The notes below the pieces were generated by a model, which saw only the letters and a list, made by a program, of their open reading frames with translations, was not told where the DNA came from and did no database searches. A program made the translations under genes and the position numbers. This document shows, one piece after another, positions 1-8,525 of a stretch of 47,090 nt of DNA (its first letter is position 1; each line of letters starts with the position of its first letter). Source of the stretch: Pseudomonadota bacterium. GTDB taxonomy: Bacteria > Pseudomonadota > Alphaproteobacteria > Caulobacterales > Caulobacteraceae. The stretch is from positions 1-47,090 of the forward strand of contig JAEYWU010000070.1 of NCBI GenBank assembly GCA_023428785.1, in the 5' to 3' direction.

Positions 1-158
1 AGCCAGGCCTGATCAATGTCGGTTCCGAGCGCCGCATTGATGCGCTGAAGCGGCGCCTGGTCGAAGGTCCACATGCCTTCATCGGCCGAGGCCGCCGTGG
101 CCGGCAGCAGAAGCGACAGGGCGGAAGCCGAGGCGGCGGCGAGAATGGACAGACGCAT
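1..158 (-). CDS. S46 family dipeptidyl-peptidase, N-terminal fragment (cut by window edge)
   Basis: This is the first 52 codons of a third S46 peptidase; the rest lies beyond the left edge. The translation begins MRLSILAAASASALSLLLPA, a signal peptide ending near ASA-DE. It continues into EGMWTFDQAPLQRINAALGT and then DIDQAWL, which align with the mature N-termini of the two complete S46 genes in the window (EGMWTFDNFPIQRVN and EGMWTYDNFPMARVN). A GGAGG Shine-Dalgarno lies 7 nt upstream of the ATG. It is transcribed in the same direction as the other two, downstream of the terminator of the neighbouring copy. Catalytic residues are outside the window, so activity cannot be judged. Confidence 0.9.
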   Translation of the reverse strand, partial: MRLSILAAASASALSLLLPATAASADEGMWTFDQAPLQRINAALGTDIDQAW

Positions 159-184
159 GGAGAGACCTCCCGGAACCAGAAATG

Positions 185-215
185 AAAAGGGCGGTGATCC
201 GGAGGACCGCCGCCC
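185..215 (-). terminator. Rho-independent terminator of the first complete S46 gene
   Basis: Read on the minus strand, a GGGCGG arm and a CCGCCC arm close a stem with an inner TCC/GGA pairing, followed immediately by TTTTC. It starts 14 bases past the TAA of the S46 gene and precedes the next S46 gene, so the two copies are probably separate transcription units. Confidence 0.7.
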
Positions 216-228
216 TGATTGTTCCGCC

Positions 229-2295
229 TTAGCGGACGCCGAGCTCTTCGAGCAGGGCGGTGCGGCCATAGACGTTGCGAAGCGCCTCGGTCATGGCGGC
301 GGTCGAGACCACCACGGTGCGGTTCAGCTCGCCGTCGTAGCCGAAGTTGCCGCCCAGCGAGTGGATGTTGCCGTCGAAGGCTGCGCCGATGACTTCGCCC
401 TCGGCGTTGATCACGGGCGAGCCCGAGTTGCCGCCGATGATGTCGTTGGTGGTGGTGAAGTCATAAACGACCGAACCGTCGACCCGGTCGCGGGCCTCGG
501 CCCACTGCGGGGCGAGGTCGAACGGCGCCGAGCCGGTCGCGCGGTCCCACAGGCCGTTGATGTAGGTGAAGGGCTCGATCGTCTGGCCGCGATAGGTCCA
601 GCCCGCGACGGTGCCGTAGGACAGGCGCAGCGAGAAGGTCGCGTCCGGATAGGCTTCAGAGCCATAGACCGCAAAGCGGGCCGCGGCGATGCGTTCGGCG
701 GCGCGGTTGGTCGGGGCGGTGACGCGGGCGTTCCACTCGCGGCCAGCCTCGCGGGCGGTGTCGTTGTTGGCCAGGACGAACTGGATCAGCGGATCCTGCG
801 AGGCGCGAACCGCGTCGGCGCCGCCGCGCAGCAGGGCGATGCGGGCTTCCGGGTCGGTCAGGGTGGTGCCGGTGACCAGGCGCTCGGCCAGGGCCTCGGG
901 GCTTTCCGAACCGAGCAGCTGACGCACGGCAGGATGATCGACCGTCAGATATTCCCGCGTCTTGGACAGCCAGTAGCCGAGGTACATTTCCTCAAGCGCC
1001 GGCGCGATCGGCGCGTCGGAGGCCAGCTGGCGTTCGAGCGCGGCCGTGTTCGGCGGGGTCGTGGTCGAGGCGCCGACGGTGGCGCGCACGATGGCCCGGG
1101 CCATGGCGTAGAGGGTCGAGCCGCCGCCGGCCGCCTGCTCCAGCTGGCGATAGGGCAGGAAGAGTTCGGCGTGGTCGTCCTGGACAGCCTCGATCTCGCT
1201 CCACGGATCGCCGATGCGCTCGGCCAGGGCCGGGTCGGCGGCGACGCGGGCGCGCAGGTCGGCCTCATTGTCGCGGATGCGCTGCATGAAGGCGCGGTCA
1301 GTCAGGGCCAGGTTGCGGCCATAGATGGCCTTGAAGCTGTTCTCGACGCCGAACAGGGGATCGAGCGCCACGCGGGCGTTCTCTTCGGACTGCTCCGCGA
1401 AGGTGATCAGGCGGCCACGCAGCTCCGAGCGCTGTAGCTGGCTGATAGGCAGGTCGATGTCGCGCTGGGTCTCCATCTGGGCGACCGTCAGCTGGCGGGC
1501 GGTCGAGCCGGGGTTGCCGGCCACGAAGGTGGCGTCGCCCTCGGCCGGGGCCTCGGGGTTCCAGCGCAGGAAGCTGTTGGTGCTGACCGGCTGGCCGTCG
1601 CGGTACAGGCGCAGGAAGGCGCCGTCGAGCGCGTAGCGCGGGAAGTTGAAGTTGTCCGGATCGCCGCCAAAGAAGGCCGCTTGGAACTCCGGCGCGAAGA
1701 CCAGACGGACGTCCTCGTACCGGTCATAGGTGTAGAGCTTGTACTGGCCGCCGCGATAGAAGTTGATCACCTGGCAGCGCTGGGTCGTGGAGTCCTCGCC
1801 GCAGGCTTCGCGCTCGATGCGGGCGGCGGCGGCGGTGCGGGCCTGGATGTAGGCGTCGCCGTCCAGGCCTTCGCCGGCGGCCATGATCTGGTCGGTGACG
1901 TCGGTGATGTCGGTCAGGATCTCGGCCTGCATGCCGGGGCAGGCGCGTTCCTCGTCGCGGGTCGCCGTCAGCCAGCCGTTCTGGACATAGTCATTCTCCG
2001 AGGTCGACAGGTCCTGGACGCAACCGACGACGCAGTGATGGTTGGTCAGGACCAGGCCTTCCGGCGAGACAACCGAGGCCGAGCAGCCGGTGGTCAGGCG
2101 CACCGCGGCCATCCGGATGTTGTCGAGCCAGGCCTGGTCGATGTTTGTGCCCAGTTCGCGGTTCACGCGCTGGATCGGGAAGTTGTCGAAGGTCCACATG
2201 CCTTCTTCGCGCGCCTGCGCGGGAGCGGCGACGGACAGGGTGGCGGCGACGAGCGCGGCCGAGGCGGCCCCGGCGGTCAGACGGCGGATCAACAT
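229..2295 (-). CDS. S46 family serine dipeptidyl-peptidase (DPP7/DPP11 type), Gly at the S1 specificity position
   Basis: The 688-residue protein has a signal peptide (about 1-28, ending AQA-RE), so it should act in the periplasm, releasing N-terminal dipeptides. The chymotrypsin-fold catalytic elements are visible: TNHHC with His87, the FNFPRYALDGAF segment holding the expected Asp, and GGNSGSP with Ser624. Eighteen residues after the Ser, FDGN places Gly642 at the position equivalent to residue 673 of Porphyromonas DPP7/DPP11. Gly there is known from DPP7, which prefers hydrophobic P1, and Arg from DPP11, which prefers acidic P1. The frame is open further upstream to 2577, but ATG 2295 has a GGAGGA ribosome site and starts a proper signal peptide. 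It lies between the haem-receptor operon terminator and its own terminator. Confidence 0.95.
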   Translation of the reverse strand: MLIRRLTAGAASAALVAATLSVAAPAQAREEGMWTFDNFPIQRVNRELGTNIDQAWLDNIRMAAVRLTTGCSASVVSPEGLVLTNHHCVVGCVQDLSTSENDYVQNGWLTATRDEERACPGMQAEILTDITDVTDQIMAAGEGLDGDAYIQARTAAAARIEREACGEDSTTQRCQVINFYRGGQYKLYTYDRYEDVRLVFAPEFQAAFFGGDPDNFNFPRYALDGAFLRLYRDGQPVSTNSFLRWNPEAPAEGDATFVAGNPGSTARQLTVAQMETQRDIDLPISQLQRSELRGRLITFAEQSEENARVALDPLFGVENSFKAIYGRNLALTDRAFMQRIRDNEADLRARVAADPALAERIGDPWSEIEAVQDDHAELFLPYRQLEQAAGGGSTLYAMARAIVRATVGASTTTPPNTAALERQLASDAPIAPALEEMYLGYWLSKTREYLTVDHPAVRQLLGSESPEALAERLVTGTTLTDPEARIALLRGGADAVRASQDPLIQFVLANNDTAREAGREWNARVTAPTNRAAERIAAARFAVYGSEAYPDATFSLRLSYGTVAGWTYRGQTIEPFTYINGLWDRATGSAPFDLAPQWAEARDRVDGSVVYDFTTTNDIIGGNSGSPVINAEGEVIGAAFDGNIHSLGGNFGYDGELNRTVVVSTAAMTEALRNVYGRTALLEELGVR

Positions 2296-2358
2296 GAAAT
2301 ACGGCTCCTCCAGAACGGTGGCGAACCGGTAGCCCCCGGAAGCCGTCATGCCAACTCC

Positions 2359-2397
2359 GAAAAGAAAAGGCCCCGGCGCGGGTCGCGCGCCGGGGCC
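2359..2397 (-). terminator. Strong Rho-independent terminator of the haem-receptor/DUF6607 operon
   Basis: On the minus strand a perfect 12-bp stem (GGCCCCGGCGCG with CGCGCCGGGGCC, 5-nt loop) is followed by TTTTCTTTTC. It lies about 50 nt after the TGA at 2448-2450. It is over 230 nt from the amber codon at 2631-2633, which supports TGA 2448 as the ancestral gene end. Confidence 0.9.
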
Positions 2398-2447
2398 GAT
2401 CAGGATTGGCCCCGCGATGCGGAGCCGGGGGGTGGCCCGTTGGCTGT

Positions 2448-3425
2448 TCAGCCGCCCTGGGCCGTTTCCTCGGCGATGATCCGTTCGGCCTCGGCGATGG
2501 CCGCCTCGCTGGTCACTTCGCCGTCCTGGACCCGGCCGGCCAGGGTCATCAGGGCTTCGGACACTTCCGAACCCCATTCGGCCTGCTCATCGACATGGAC
2601 GGTCCCGCCGCCGGCCCGGACGGCTTCGTCCTAGAAGCCGCGCACCGCGGCCCAGTACTCGGCGGTCGCGGTCCAGTAGGCATCGCCGGCGGCGACGTCA
2701 TAGCCGTCGAAGCGGGTGTAGGTGTTGACCCCGAACTCATGGACCACCGTCACGGCCTCGCCGTCTCGGGTGCGGATCTTGAAGTTGTCCTGCTCGTGCA
2801 CCCAGCCGGTCGGGGTGATGACGTGCCGGTTCATCGCGTCATAGCGGTCATAGGGCGGGCTGCGGGTCGCGTCGCGGCGCGCGAGCGGGCGCAGCGTCCG
2901 CGATTCCCAGCTGGCCACGCCGTTGGAATAGTCCCAGCGGCCCACGCCGCCGTAGCGGGGCGAGTCGTCGGTCTGCCAGACGGTCTGGGACCAGGCGCCG
3001 GTCCGTTCGGCCTCGGGGACCTCGGCCAGGCTCCAGGTGTCGGGCCCCGCATAGGACAGGACCGTCGCGGGCTCGAAGGTCCAGTCCTGGCGCCAGTGCT
3101 TGATGATGAAGACCTCGCCGCCATGTTCGGCCACGAGCGTGTGCTGCAGGCTGATAAAGTCGCCGCGGTCCTCGAGCACGCGGACGATTTCGTGGCCGCC
3201 CGAGGTGGTCGGCTCGCGCGGCTCATAGCCCTCGAGGAAGGGTGTGGTCTCGTCGAACTGGAAGCGGACGCGATAGTCACCCGCCATCGACAGGATGGCC
3301 TGACGGTCGCGCTCGAAGCGGACGGTGTCGCTGGCCTCCTGGGGGGCGGGCTGGGCCAGGGCCGGGGCGGCGACCCCGTTCAGGCAGGTGGCGGCCATGC
3401 AGGCGGCGGCGATACGTACGATCAT
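2448..3425 (-). pseudogene. DUF6607 family secreted protein, interrupted by an in-frame amber codon
   Basis: The N-terminal 264 codons encode a signal peptide (about 1-24, ALA-QP) and a DUF6607-like body with SGGHEIVRVLEDRG, IIKHWRQDW, DDSPRYGG and GWVHEQDNFKI. Function is unknown; the family is often seen beside TonB-dependent haem receptors. After EYWAAVRGF comes TAG (2631-2633), and the same frame then continues without shift for 60 codons of alanine/glutamate-rich helix-like sequence (DEAVRAGG... to EETAQGG) ending in TGA. The expected intact product is 325 residues. A single base change from TGG (Trp) would create the TAG. It lies 22 bp after the receptor gene and shares its terminator, so the two are an operon. 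It could be a real nonsense mutation, a tolerated truncation or a sequencing error. Confidence 0.75.
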
Positions 3426-3447
3426 GAGGGGCTCCCCGGGTTTCTGA

Positions 3448-5649
3448 TCAGAAGCGATAGGTCAGCGAGACGGAGACGTTGCGGCCGGGCTGGCTCCAGG
3501 CGTCGAGGACCGCGGAGGTCTCCGACAGGCCGCGCACATCGGCCCAATTCCACCAGGTCTCGTCGGTGATGTTGAAGACGCCGGCCCGCACCGCGACCTG
3601 ATCGGTCACGTTCCAGTATGCGGTGGCGTCCAGGATGTTGGTCGTCTCCGCGCCGAAACAGCCGGTCCCGCACGACAGGCCCATGCCGTCGGCGTCGGTC
3701 TCGGCCGTATGGGTGGCGATGACCTGACCGCCGAAGCGGCCTGCGGGATCGGCATAGGAGAGACCCGTGACGACCTTGAACGGATTGATCGTCGGCAGGT
3801 CAAACTCGGCCCCGTAACGCTCCTGCTCGCCGCGCTGCCAGGACAGGGCGATGTTGAAGCCTAGCCCGTTTTCCCAGCGACCCGAGCCGCGCACCTCGAT
3901 GCCCGAGATGGTCACGGCGTCGACGTTGATGAACTGATAGACCGCCGGGTCGATCGGGGTGAAGGAACCCGAGACCACGTCCTGGATGATGAAGTCGTCG
4001 TACTCGCCGTAGAAGGCCGTGACGCCCGCCGACCACAGGCCCCCCGAGCCGTCCTGAAAGTCCCGAAGGCGCAGGCCGCCCTCGATGGTGCGGCTGGTCT
4101 CGGGCTGGAGGTTTGGGTTCGGCAGGGAGACATAGCCGAAGGCCAGGTTCGAGAAGCCGTTATTGACCTGGGACGGGGCCGGAGCCTTGAAGCCCATGGC
4201 GGCGTTGGCGAACAGGCCCAGATGGTCGGCGAACCACCACATGGCGCCCAGCTTGGGCGAGACCTGGCTGTCCGAAGAGCCTTCCGCCGCATAGGCGTAG
4301 AGCGGGTCCGTCTCGGGCGACAGGTCGTACCAGTCGAACCGGACCGCCGGGAACAGGGTCAGGTCGTCGCCCAGCAGCGAGATCTCGTCCTGGATGAAGG
4401 CCCCGGCCAGGGCGAAGTCAGTATTCGGGAAGGAGCGGTTCGGGAAGGTCTCGCCAAAGGGCGGCACAGTCCCATCGCGCAGGCCTTCCTGGCGGGTCAG
4501 CGAGTAATCGCCGCCCCAGGTGAAGCGGTGGTCGATCCCACCAAACGACAGCAGGCTGTCGAACTGGGCCGAAACGCCCCAGACCCGGTTGTCGAAGGTG
4601 TTGTCGCGAGTGCGGTCAACGGCCGGGGTGCGATCCTCGAAGGTGAACTGGCGGGTGTTGGAGTCCTGCCAGTAGGCGGTGATCCGGGCCTCATCGATCA
4701 GGCCCGAGTCGTTCTCGTAGAACCAGTCCGCCGAGACCCGGTCGCGGTCGGTGGTGTCGGTCCCCAGCACCTGAAGCGTCGTGGCGGTGACGCCTGACAG
4801 GATGTCGGACGTCACCTCGCGGTCCAGATGGTCCCAGGTCAGGCGGTAACGGTTCTGGTCGTTCAGCGCGAACACCCCGCGCGCCATCCAGGCGTTGGAG
4901 GCGATGTCTTGCGGATTGGCGGTGTCACGCAGGGCGCCGGCGATGTCGTTGGTTCCTTGCGTCTCCTGCTCGCTCGCATCGCGGCGGGTGTAGGAGACCA
5001 GGCCCGAGAACCGTCCGGTCCGGCCGGCGACGATCAGCCCCTCGGACCACTGGGCGTCGGCCGAGCTGTAGGCCACGCGGGCCCGCACCCCGAAGTCCCG
5101 GCCCCGGTCGAGAAAGTCTTCGGGATCGCGGGTCACGAAGGTGACGGCGCCGGCCACGCCGTCCGAGCCATAGAGGGCCGAGGCGGGGCCGCGCAGGATC
5201 TCGACGGTGGACAGCATGTCCATGTCGACGAAGTCGCCGCGCCCGAAGAGCGACGGCCCGAAGGAATAGGCGTCGGGCACCCGCACCCAGTCGGTCTGGA
5301 TCAGGACGCGGTTGCCCTCCAGGCCCCGGATGTTGAAACCGGCGTTGCCGTCCCGGCCAGTGCCGCCCAGCGCGGCGCCGAAGCGGGCCGGGCTGGCCGG
5401 GACCTCCACGCCCGGCTCCCAGCGGACCAAGTCGCGGATATCGCTGACCAGATTGTCCTCGATCTCGTCGTCGGTGATGACGCTGACGGTGGCGGGAACC
5501 TCGTCGACGGACTGGGCCGTGCGGGTCGCGGTGACGGTGATTTCACCCAGGTCGGTCGGGGCTTCGTCCGGCGCATAGGGCTGGGCCGCCGCCTGGCCGG
5601 CCACGAGGACCGCCAAGGCGGCCACGGAAGAGAGAAGATGAGTACGCAT
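3448..5649 (-). CDS. TonB-dependent haem/haemoglobin-type receptor
   Basis: This is a 733-residue outer-membrane receptor: signal peptide (about 1-22, AAA-QP), TonB box near EITVTATR (36-43), plug domain to about residue 175, and a 22-strand barrel ending in Phe (SLTYRF), the usual Bam signal. NIRGLEGNRVL (106-116) and the FKAP (487-490)/NPNL (511-514) pair are typical of the haemoglobin/transferrin/lactoferrin receptor family. Between FKAP and NPNL no His is present, although characterised haem receptors carry a haem-ligand His there; a Tyr is available. Haem or haemoprotein uptake is therefore likely but not certain. It is first in an operon with the DUF6607 gene, and Fur-like palindromes sit 50-80 bp upstream. 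Confidence 0.9.
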   Translation of the reverse strand: MRTHLLSSVAALAVLVAGQAAAQPYAPDEAPTDLGEITVTATRTAQSVDEVPATVSVITDDEIEDNLVSDIRDLVRWEPGVEVPASPARFGAALGGTGRDGNAGFNIRGLEGNRVLIQTDWVRVPDAYSFGPSLFGRGDFVDMDMLSTVEILRGPASALYGSDGVAGAVTFVTRDPEDFLDRGRDFGVRARVAYSSADAQWSEGLIVAGRTGRFSGLVSYTRRDASEQETQGTNDIAGALRDTANPQDIASNAWMARGVFALNDQNRYRLTWDHLDREVTSDILSGVTATTLQVLGTDTTDRDRVSADWFYENDSGLIDEARITAYWQDSNTRQFTFEDRTPAVDRTRDNTFDNRVWGVSAQFDSLLSFGGIDHRFTWGGDYSLTRQEGLRDGTVPPFGETFPNRSFPNTDFALAGAFIQDEISLLGDDLTLFPAVRFDWYDLSPETDPLYAYAAEGSSDSQVSPKLGAMWWFADHLGLFANAAMGFKAPAPSQVNNGFSNLAFGYVSLPNPNLQPETSRTIEGGLRLRDFQDGSGGLWSAGVTAFYGEYDDFIIQDVVSGSFTPIDPAVYQFINVDAVTISGIEVRGSGRWENGLGFNIALSWQRGEQERYGAEFDLPTINPFKVVTGLSYADPAGRFGGQVIATHTAETDADGMGLSCGTGCFGAETTNILDATAYWNVTDQVAVRAGVFNITDETWWNWADVRGLSETSAVLDAWSQPGRNVSVSLTYRF

Positions 5650-5696
5650 CGGTCGAGCCCCGCTTGAATGACAGGCCCGCGCAATTACTGCGACGC

Positions 5697-5732
5697 ATTC
5701 TCAATTGCAAATGATGTGAGAAAGATTCTCAA
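5697..5732. promoter_or_regulatory. Candidate Fur box upstream of the haem receptor
   Basis: A 13-bp palindrome GAGAAAGATTCTC (5718-5730) sits beside TTGCAAATGAT. The octamer ATTCTCAA occurs twice, 28 bp apart (5697-5704 and 5725-5732). The AT-rich stretch lies 50-85 bp upstream of the receptor ATG in an otherwise GC-rich region, the right place for iron-dependent repression. The identification rests on position and on resemblance to alphaproteobacterial Fur sites (GAGAA/TTCTC arms next to GCAAATGAT); no Fur consensus was scored. Confidence 0.45.
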
Positions 5733-5740
5733 CTAGGGTC

Positions 5741-5774
5741 TGAAGAAAGCCCCGGTGCTTGCTGCGCCGGGGCT
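5741..5774 (-). terminator. Rho-independent terminator of the second complete S46 gene
   Basis: On the minus strand AGCCCCGG and CCGGGGCT form a perfect 8-bp stem with an 11-nt loop, followed by TTCTTC. It begins 8 nt after the TGA of the S46 gene and just upstream of the receptor promoter region, insulating the two units. Confidence 0.85.
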
Positions 5775-5782
5775 CTCTCGGA

Positions 5783-7846
5783 TCAGCGGTTCTGGAGTTC
5801 GTCGGCCAGACGGTCCATGCCGTAGACGTCGCGCAGGGCCGAGGTGATCGCCTGGGCGGTCACGCTGACGCTGCGGTTAACCGCCGGGTCGTAGCCGAAG
5901 GCGTTCCTCTGACCCAGGATGGTCGAGTCGAAGTTGGCCCCGATGACCTCGCCGTCGGCGTTGATCGCCGGCGAGCCGGAGTTGCCGCCGATCGTGTCGG
6001 TCGAGACCGACATATTGTAGCGCGTGTCCAGATCCAGCTCGTCGCGGGCCTCGACCCAGCGCGGGGCGATCTCGAACGGCGGAGCGCCGGTGGCCCGCTC
6101 GTACAGGCCCCCGAAGGTGGTGAAGGGCTCGACCGTGCGGCCGTCGTAGGTCCAGCCCTCGATGCGGCCGAAGGTCAGGCGCGGCGTGCCGGTGGCGTCC
6201 GGATAGATGCTGTCGCCGTAGACGGCGAAGCGGGCGGCCGCGAGCCGTTCGGCGGCGCGGTCGGTCGGGCCCTCGACGCGCTCTTCCCACTCGGCGCGGG
6301 CCTCGCGGGCGATGCTGTCGGTCGCCAGCACGAACTGGATCAGCGGATCGTCAGAGGCCTCGATGGCGGCCAGGCCGCCTTCCCACAGGGCGGCGCGCAC
6401 GGCCGGATCGGCCAGAGTCGTGCCCGAGACCAGCCGCTCGGCCATCTGCTCGGGGTTCTCATTGCCCAGGATGGCGCGGATGCGCGGATCGTCGACAGTC
6501 AGGAACTCGCGGGTCTTGGACAGCCACCATTCCAGCTGGACCTGGTTCAGACCAGGATATGTCGGATTGGCCGCGACTGTCTGGCTGCGGCGCAGCGGCA
6601 GCCGGCTGTCGGCGTATTCGGCCAGACGCTCGGCCGCCGGCGTTTCCCGCTCACGCGCCGCACGCACCAGATTGCGGGCCCAGGTGTAGAGCTGGGAGCC
6701 GCCGCCGGCCCGCGCTTCCAGGAAGAAGTAGGCGGGATAGAGCTCGGCGTAGTCGTCCTGCACGCCGACGATGTCGCCCCACGGGTCGCCGATCGTGGCG
6801 GCCAGTTCTGGATCAGCGGCCACCCGGGCGCGCAGGTCAGCCTCGGCCGCAGCGCGGCCGGCCATGAAGTCCGCATCGATCAGGGCGCGCGACTGGCCCT
6901 GGCCGCGCTTGTAGCTGTTCTCGACCGACGACAGGGTCGAGCCGACGATGAATTCGTTCTCCTCGCTCTCGGAGGCGAAGCGCAGCAGGCGGCCGCGCAG
7001 CTCCGAGCGGGTCAGCTGATCCAGCGGCATGGAGATGTCGCGCACGGTCTGCAGCTGGGCCATGGTCAGCAGGCGCTGGGTCGAGCCCGGGCTGCCCGAG
7101 ATCACCACCAGCTCGCCGGCCTCCGGCGCCTCGGCGTCCCAGCCGAGATGGCCGGGCGTCTGCATGGGTTGGTCGTTCTCGTAGAGACGCAGGAAGGCCG
7201 CATCCATGCCGAAGCGGGGGAAGGAGAAGTTGTCCAGATCGCCGCCGAAGCTGGCCGCCGCCTCCTCCGGCGCGAAGGCCAGGCGGACATCCTCGTACTT
7301 GCGGTAGGTGTAGAGCTTGAACTGGCCGCCCCGGTACAGGCTGACGACCTGACAGCGCAGCTCGGGCCGGCCGTCGCAGGCGGCCGTCTCAATGGCGCCC
7401 ATGGCCGCGTCGCGGGCCTGGGTGAAGGCGCGGCCCTCCAGGCCCTCGCCGGCGGCGCGGACCTGATCGGTGACGTCGGAAATCTCGATCAGGATCTCGG
7501 CCTGCATCCCCTGACAGCGGCGCTCCTCGTCGCGCGTGGCCGGCAGGAAGCCGGTCAGGGCGTACTGGTTGTCCGGCGTCGACAGGTTCTGGACGCAGGC
7601 CTCGACGCAGTGGTTGTTGGTCAGCACCAGCCCCTCGGCCGAGACGATCGAGGCCGAGCAGCCCGTCGACAGACGCACCGACGCCAGCCGCACGCGGTCC
7701 AGCCAGGCCTGATCGATATTAACGCCATAGGTCTGGTTGACCCGGGCCATGGGGAAGTTGTCGTAGGTCCACATCCCCTCTTCGGCGAGGGCGGGCGTCG
7801 AGGCCAGGGTCAGGACCGAGGCGGCGGCGAGAAGCTTGAGGCGCAT
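5783..7846 (-). CDS. S46 family serine dipeptidyl-peptidase, Ser at the S1 specificity position
   Basis: This 687-residue paralogue of the gene at 229-2295 has a signal peptide (about 1-21, ALA-EE) and the same layout: TNNHC with His79, FSFPRFGMDAAF with the expected Asp, and GGNSGSP with Ser623. The residue equivalent to DPP7 Gly673/DPP11 Arg673 is Ser641 (FDST), so it matches neither characterised specificity class. The start is set by a GGAG site and the signal peptide. It has its own terminator and probably its own promoter in the 67-bp gap upstream. It should be a periplasmic dipeptide-releasing enzyme with a substrate range different from its neighbour. Confidence 0.95.
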   Translation of the reverse strand: MRLKLLAAASVLTLASTPALAEEGMWTYDNFPMARVNQTYGVNIDQAWLDRVRLASVRLSTGCSASIVSAEGLVLTNNHCVEACVQNLSTPDNQYALTGFLPATRDEERRCQGMQAEILIEISDVTDQVRAAGEGLEGRAFTQARDAAMGAIETAACDGRPELRCQVVSLYRGGQFKLYTYRKYEDVRLAFAPEEAAASFGGDLDNFSFPRFGMDAAFLRLYENDQPMQTPGHLGWDAEAPEAGELVVISGSPGSTQRLLTMAQLQTVRDISMPLDQLTRSELRGRLLRFASESEENEFIVGSTLSSVENSYKRGQGQSRALIDADFMAGRAAAEADLRARVAADPELAATIGDPWGDIVGVQDDYAELYPAYFFLEARAGGGSQLYTWARNLVRAARERETPAAERLAEYADSRLPLRRSQTVAANPTYPGLNQVQLEWWLSKTREFLTVDDPRIRAILGNENPEQMAERLVSGTTLADPAVRAALWEGGLAAIEASDDPLIQFVLATDSIAREARAEWEERVEGPTDRAAERLAAARFAVYGDSIYPDATGTPRLTFGRIEGWTYDGRTVEPFTTFGGLYERATGAPPFEIAPRWVEARDELDLDTRYNMSVSTDTIGGNSGSPAINADGEVIGANFDSTILGQRNAFGYDPAVNRSVSVTAQAITSALRDVYGMDRLADELQNR

Positions 7847-7913
7847 GGGGCGGACACTCCGAAATCAATCGGAGGAAGTCGTAGCCGCCCCCGCCGCCGG
7901 GGCCAAGTCGCCG

Positions 7914-8459
7914 CTATTCGGCCAGCGACGCCAGGAAGGAGTAGCCGTTCTCGGGAACCAGGATGTCGTGGATGCGCCAGCCGTCGCCCTGCTTCACCAG
8001 AATCAGGGTGTTTTCAAACACATCGTCGGGAGACATCCCTTCGATTGGCTGGTCATAGATCGGGTAGTAGGTGAACCGCACGACGGCGGTTGCGGTGGTC
8101 GGACCGGCGTCGCGAACGACCGAGGCGACAAGGATCAGCCCGGCGGGATCCTGGCAGGCGCAGACCGGATCGGCGTCGAGCGCGGGGTGCGATCCCTCGT
8201 CGCCCATTCGGGCGCGCAGTGCGCGCACGGCCGAGGCCGTTTCAGTCGAGAACACCTGATCCAGATCGGCGCCGAGCGGCGTGACCGTGTCGAGAACGCC
8301 CGGGCCGTAGAGCCAGTTGACGAAGCACGAGGCCTCCTCGTGTGCCTCAACGACGCCCTCTGCGGCGGCTTCGGCCAAGCAGTCTTCGACCGAGATCGGC
8401 GTAAAGCCGCCCGGCGTCTGGGTCTGGAGTGCTGCGGCGAGCAGCAAGGCGATGGACAT
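7914..8459 (-). CDS. Small secreted DUF3828-like protein
   Basis: This 181-residue protein begins with a short hydrophobic stretch (MSIALLLAAALQTQ) that could be a signal peptide. The body holds one probable domain with Cys27 and Cys45 and a CAC pair near residue 100. It ends in a strand pattern with GDGWRIHDI, the hallmark of DUF3828 and related NTF2-like secreted proteins. No enzymatic function is known for that family. It reads in the same direction as the S46 gene 67 bp downstream and could be co-transcribed with it. The family call rests on the C-terminal motif only. Confidence 0.7.
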   Translation of the reverse strand: MSIALLLAAALQTQTPGGFTPISVEDCLAEAAAEGVVEAHEEASCFVNWLYGPGVLDTVTPLGADLDQVFSTETASAVRALRARMGDEGSHPALDADPVCACQDPAGLILVASVVRDAGPTTATAVVRFTYYPIYDQPIEGMSPDDVFENTLILVKQGDGWRIHDILVPENGYSFLASLAE

Positions 8460-8525
8460 CGGCGGTTCCCCCTCTGGTCCAAGGCTTAATCGAACACTGT
8501 CATTCCGTCACCTGACCCAAGCTGA

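Noticed and set aside
73..1437. 454-codon plus-strand open frame opposite the S46 gene
   Set aside because: Codon-complement shadow of a clear S46 peptidase with all motifs; no domain in the antisense product.
2296..2577. 94-codon N-terminal extension of the first S46 gene
   Set aside because: It spans a strong terminator and the end of the DUF6607 frame; ATG 2295 has a ribosome site and a signal peptide.
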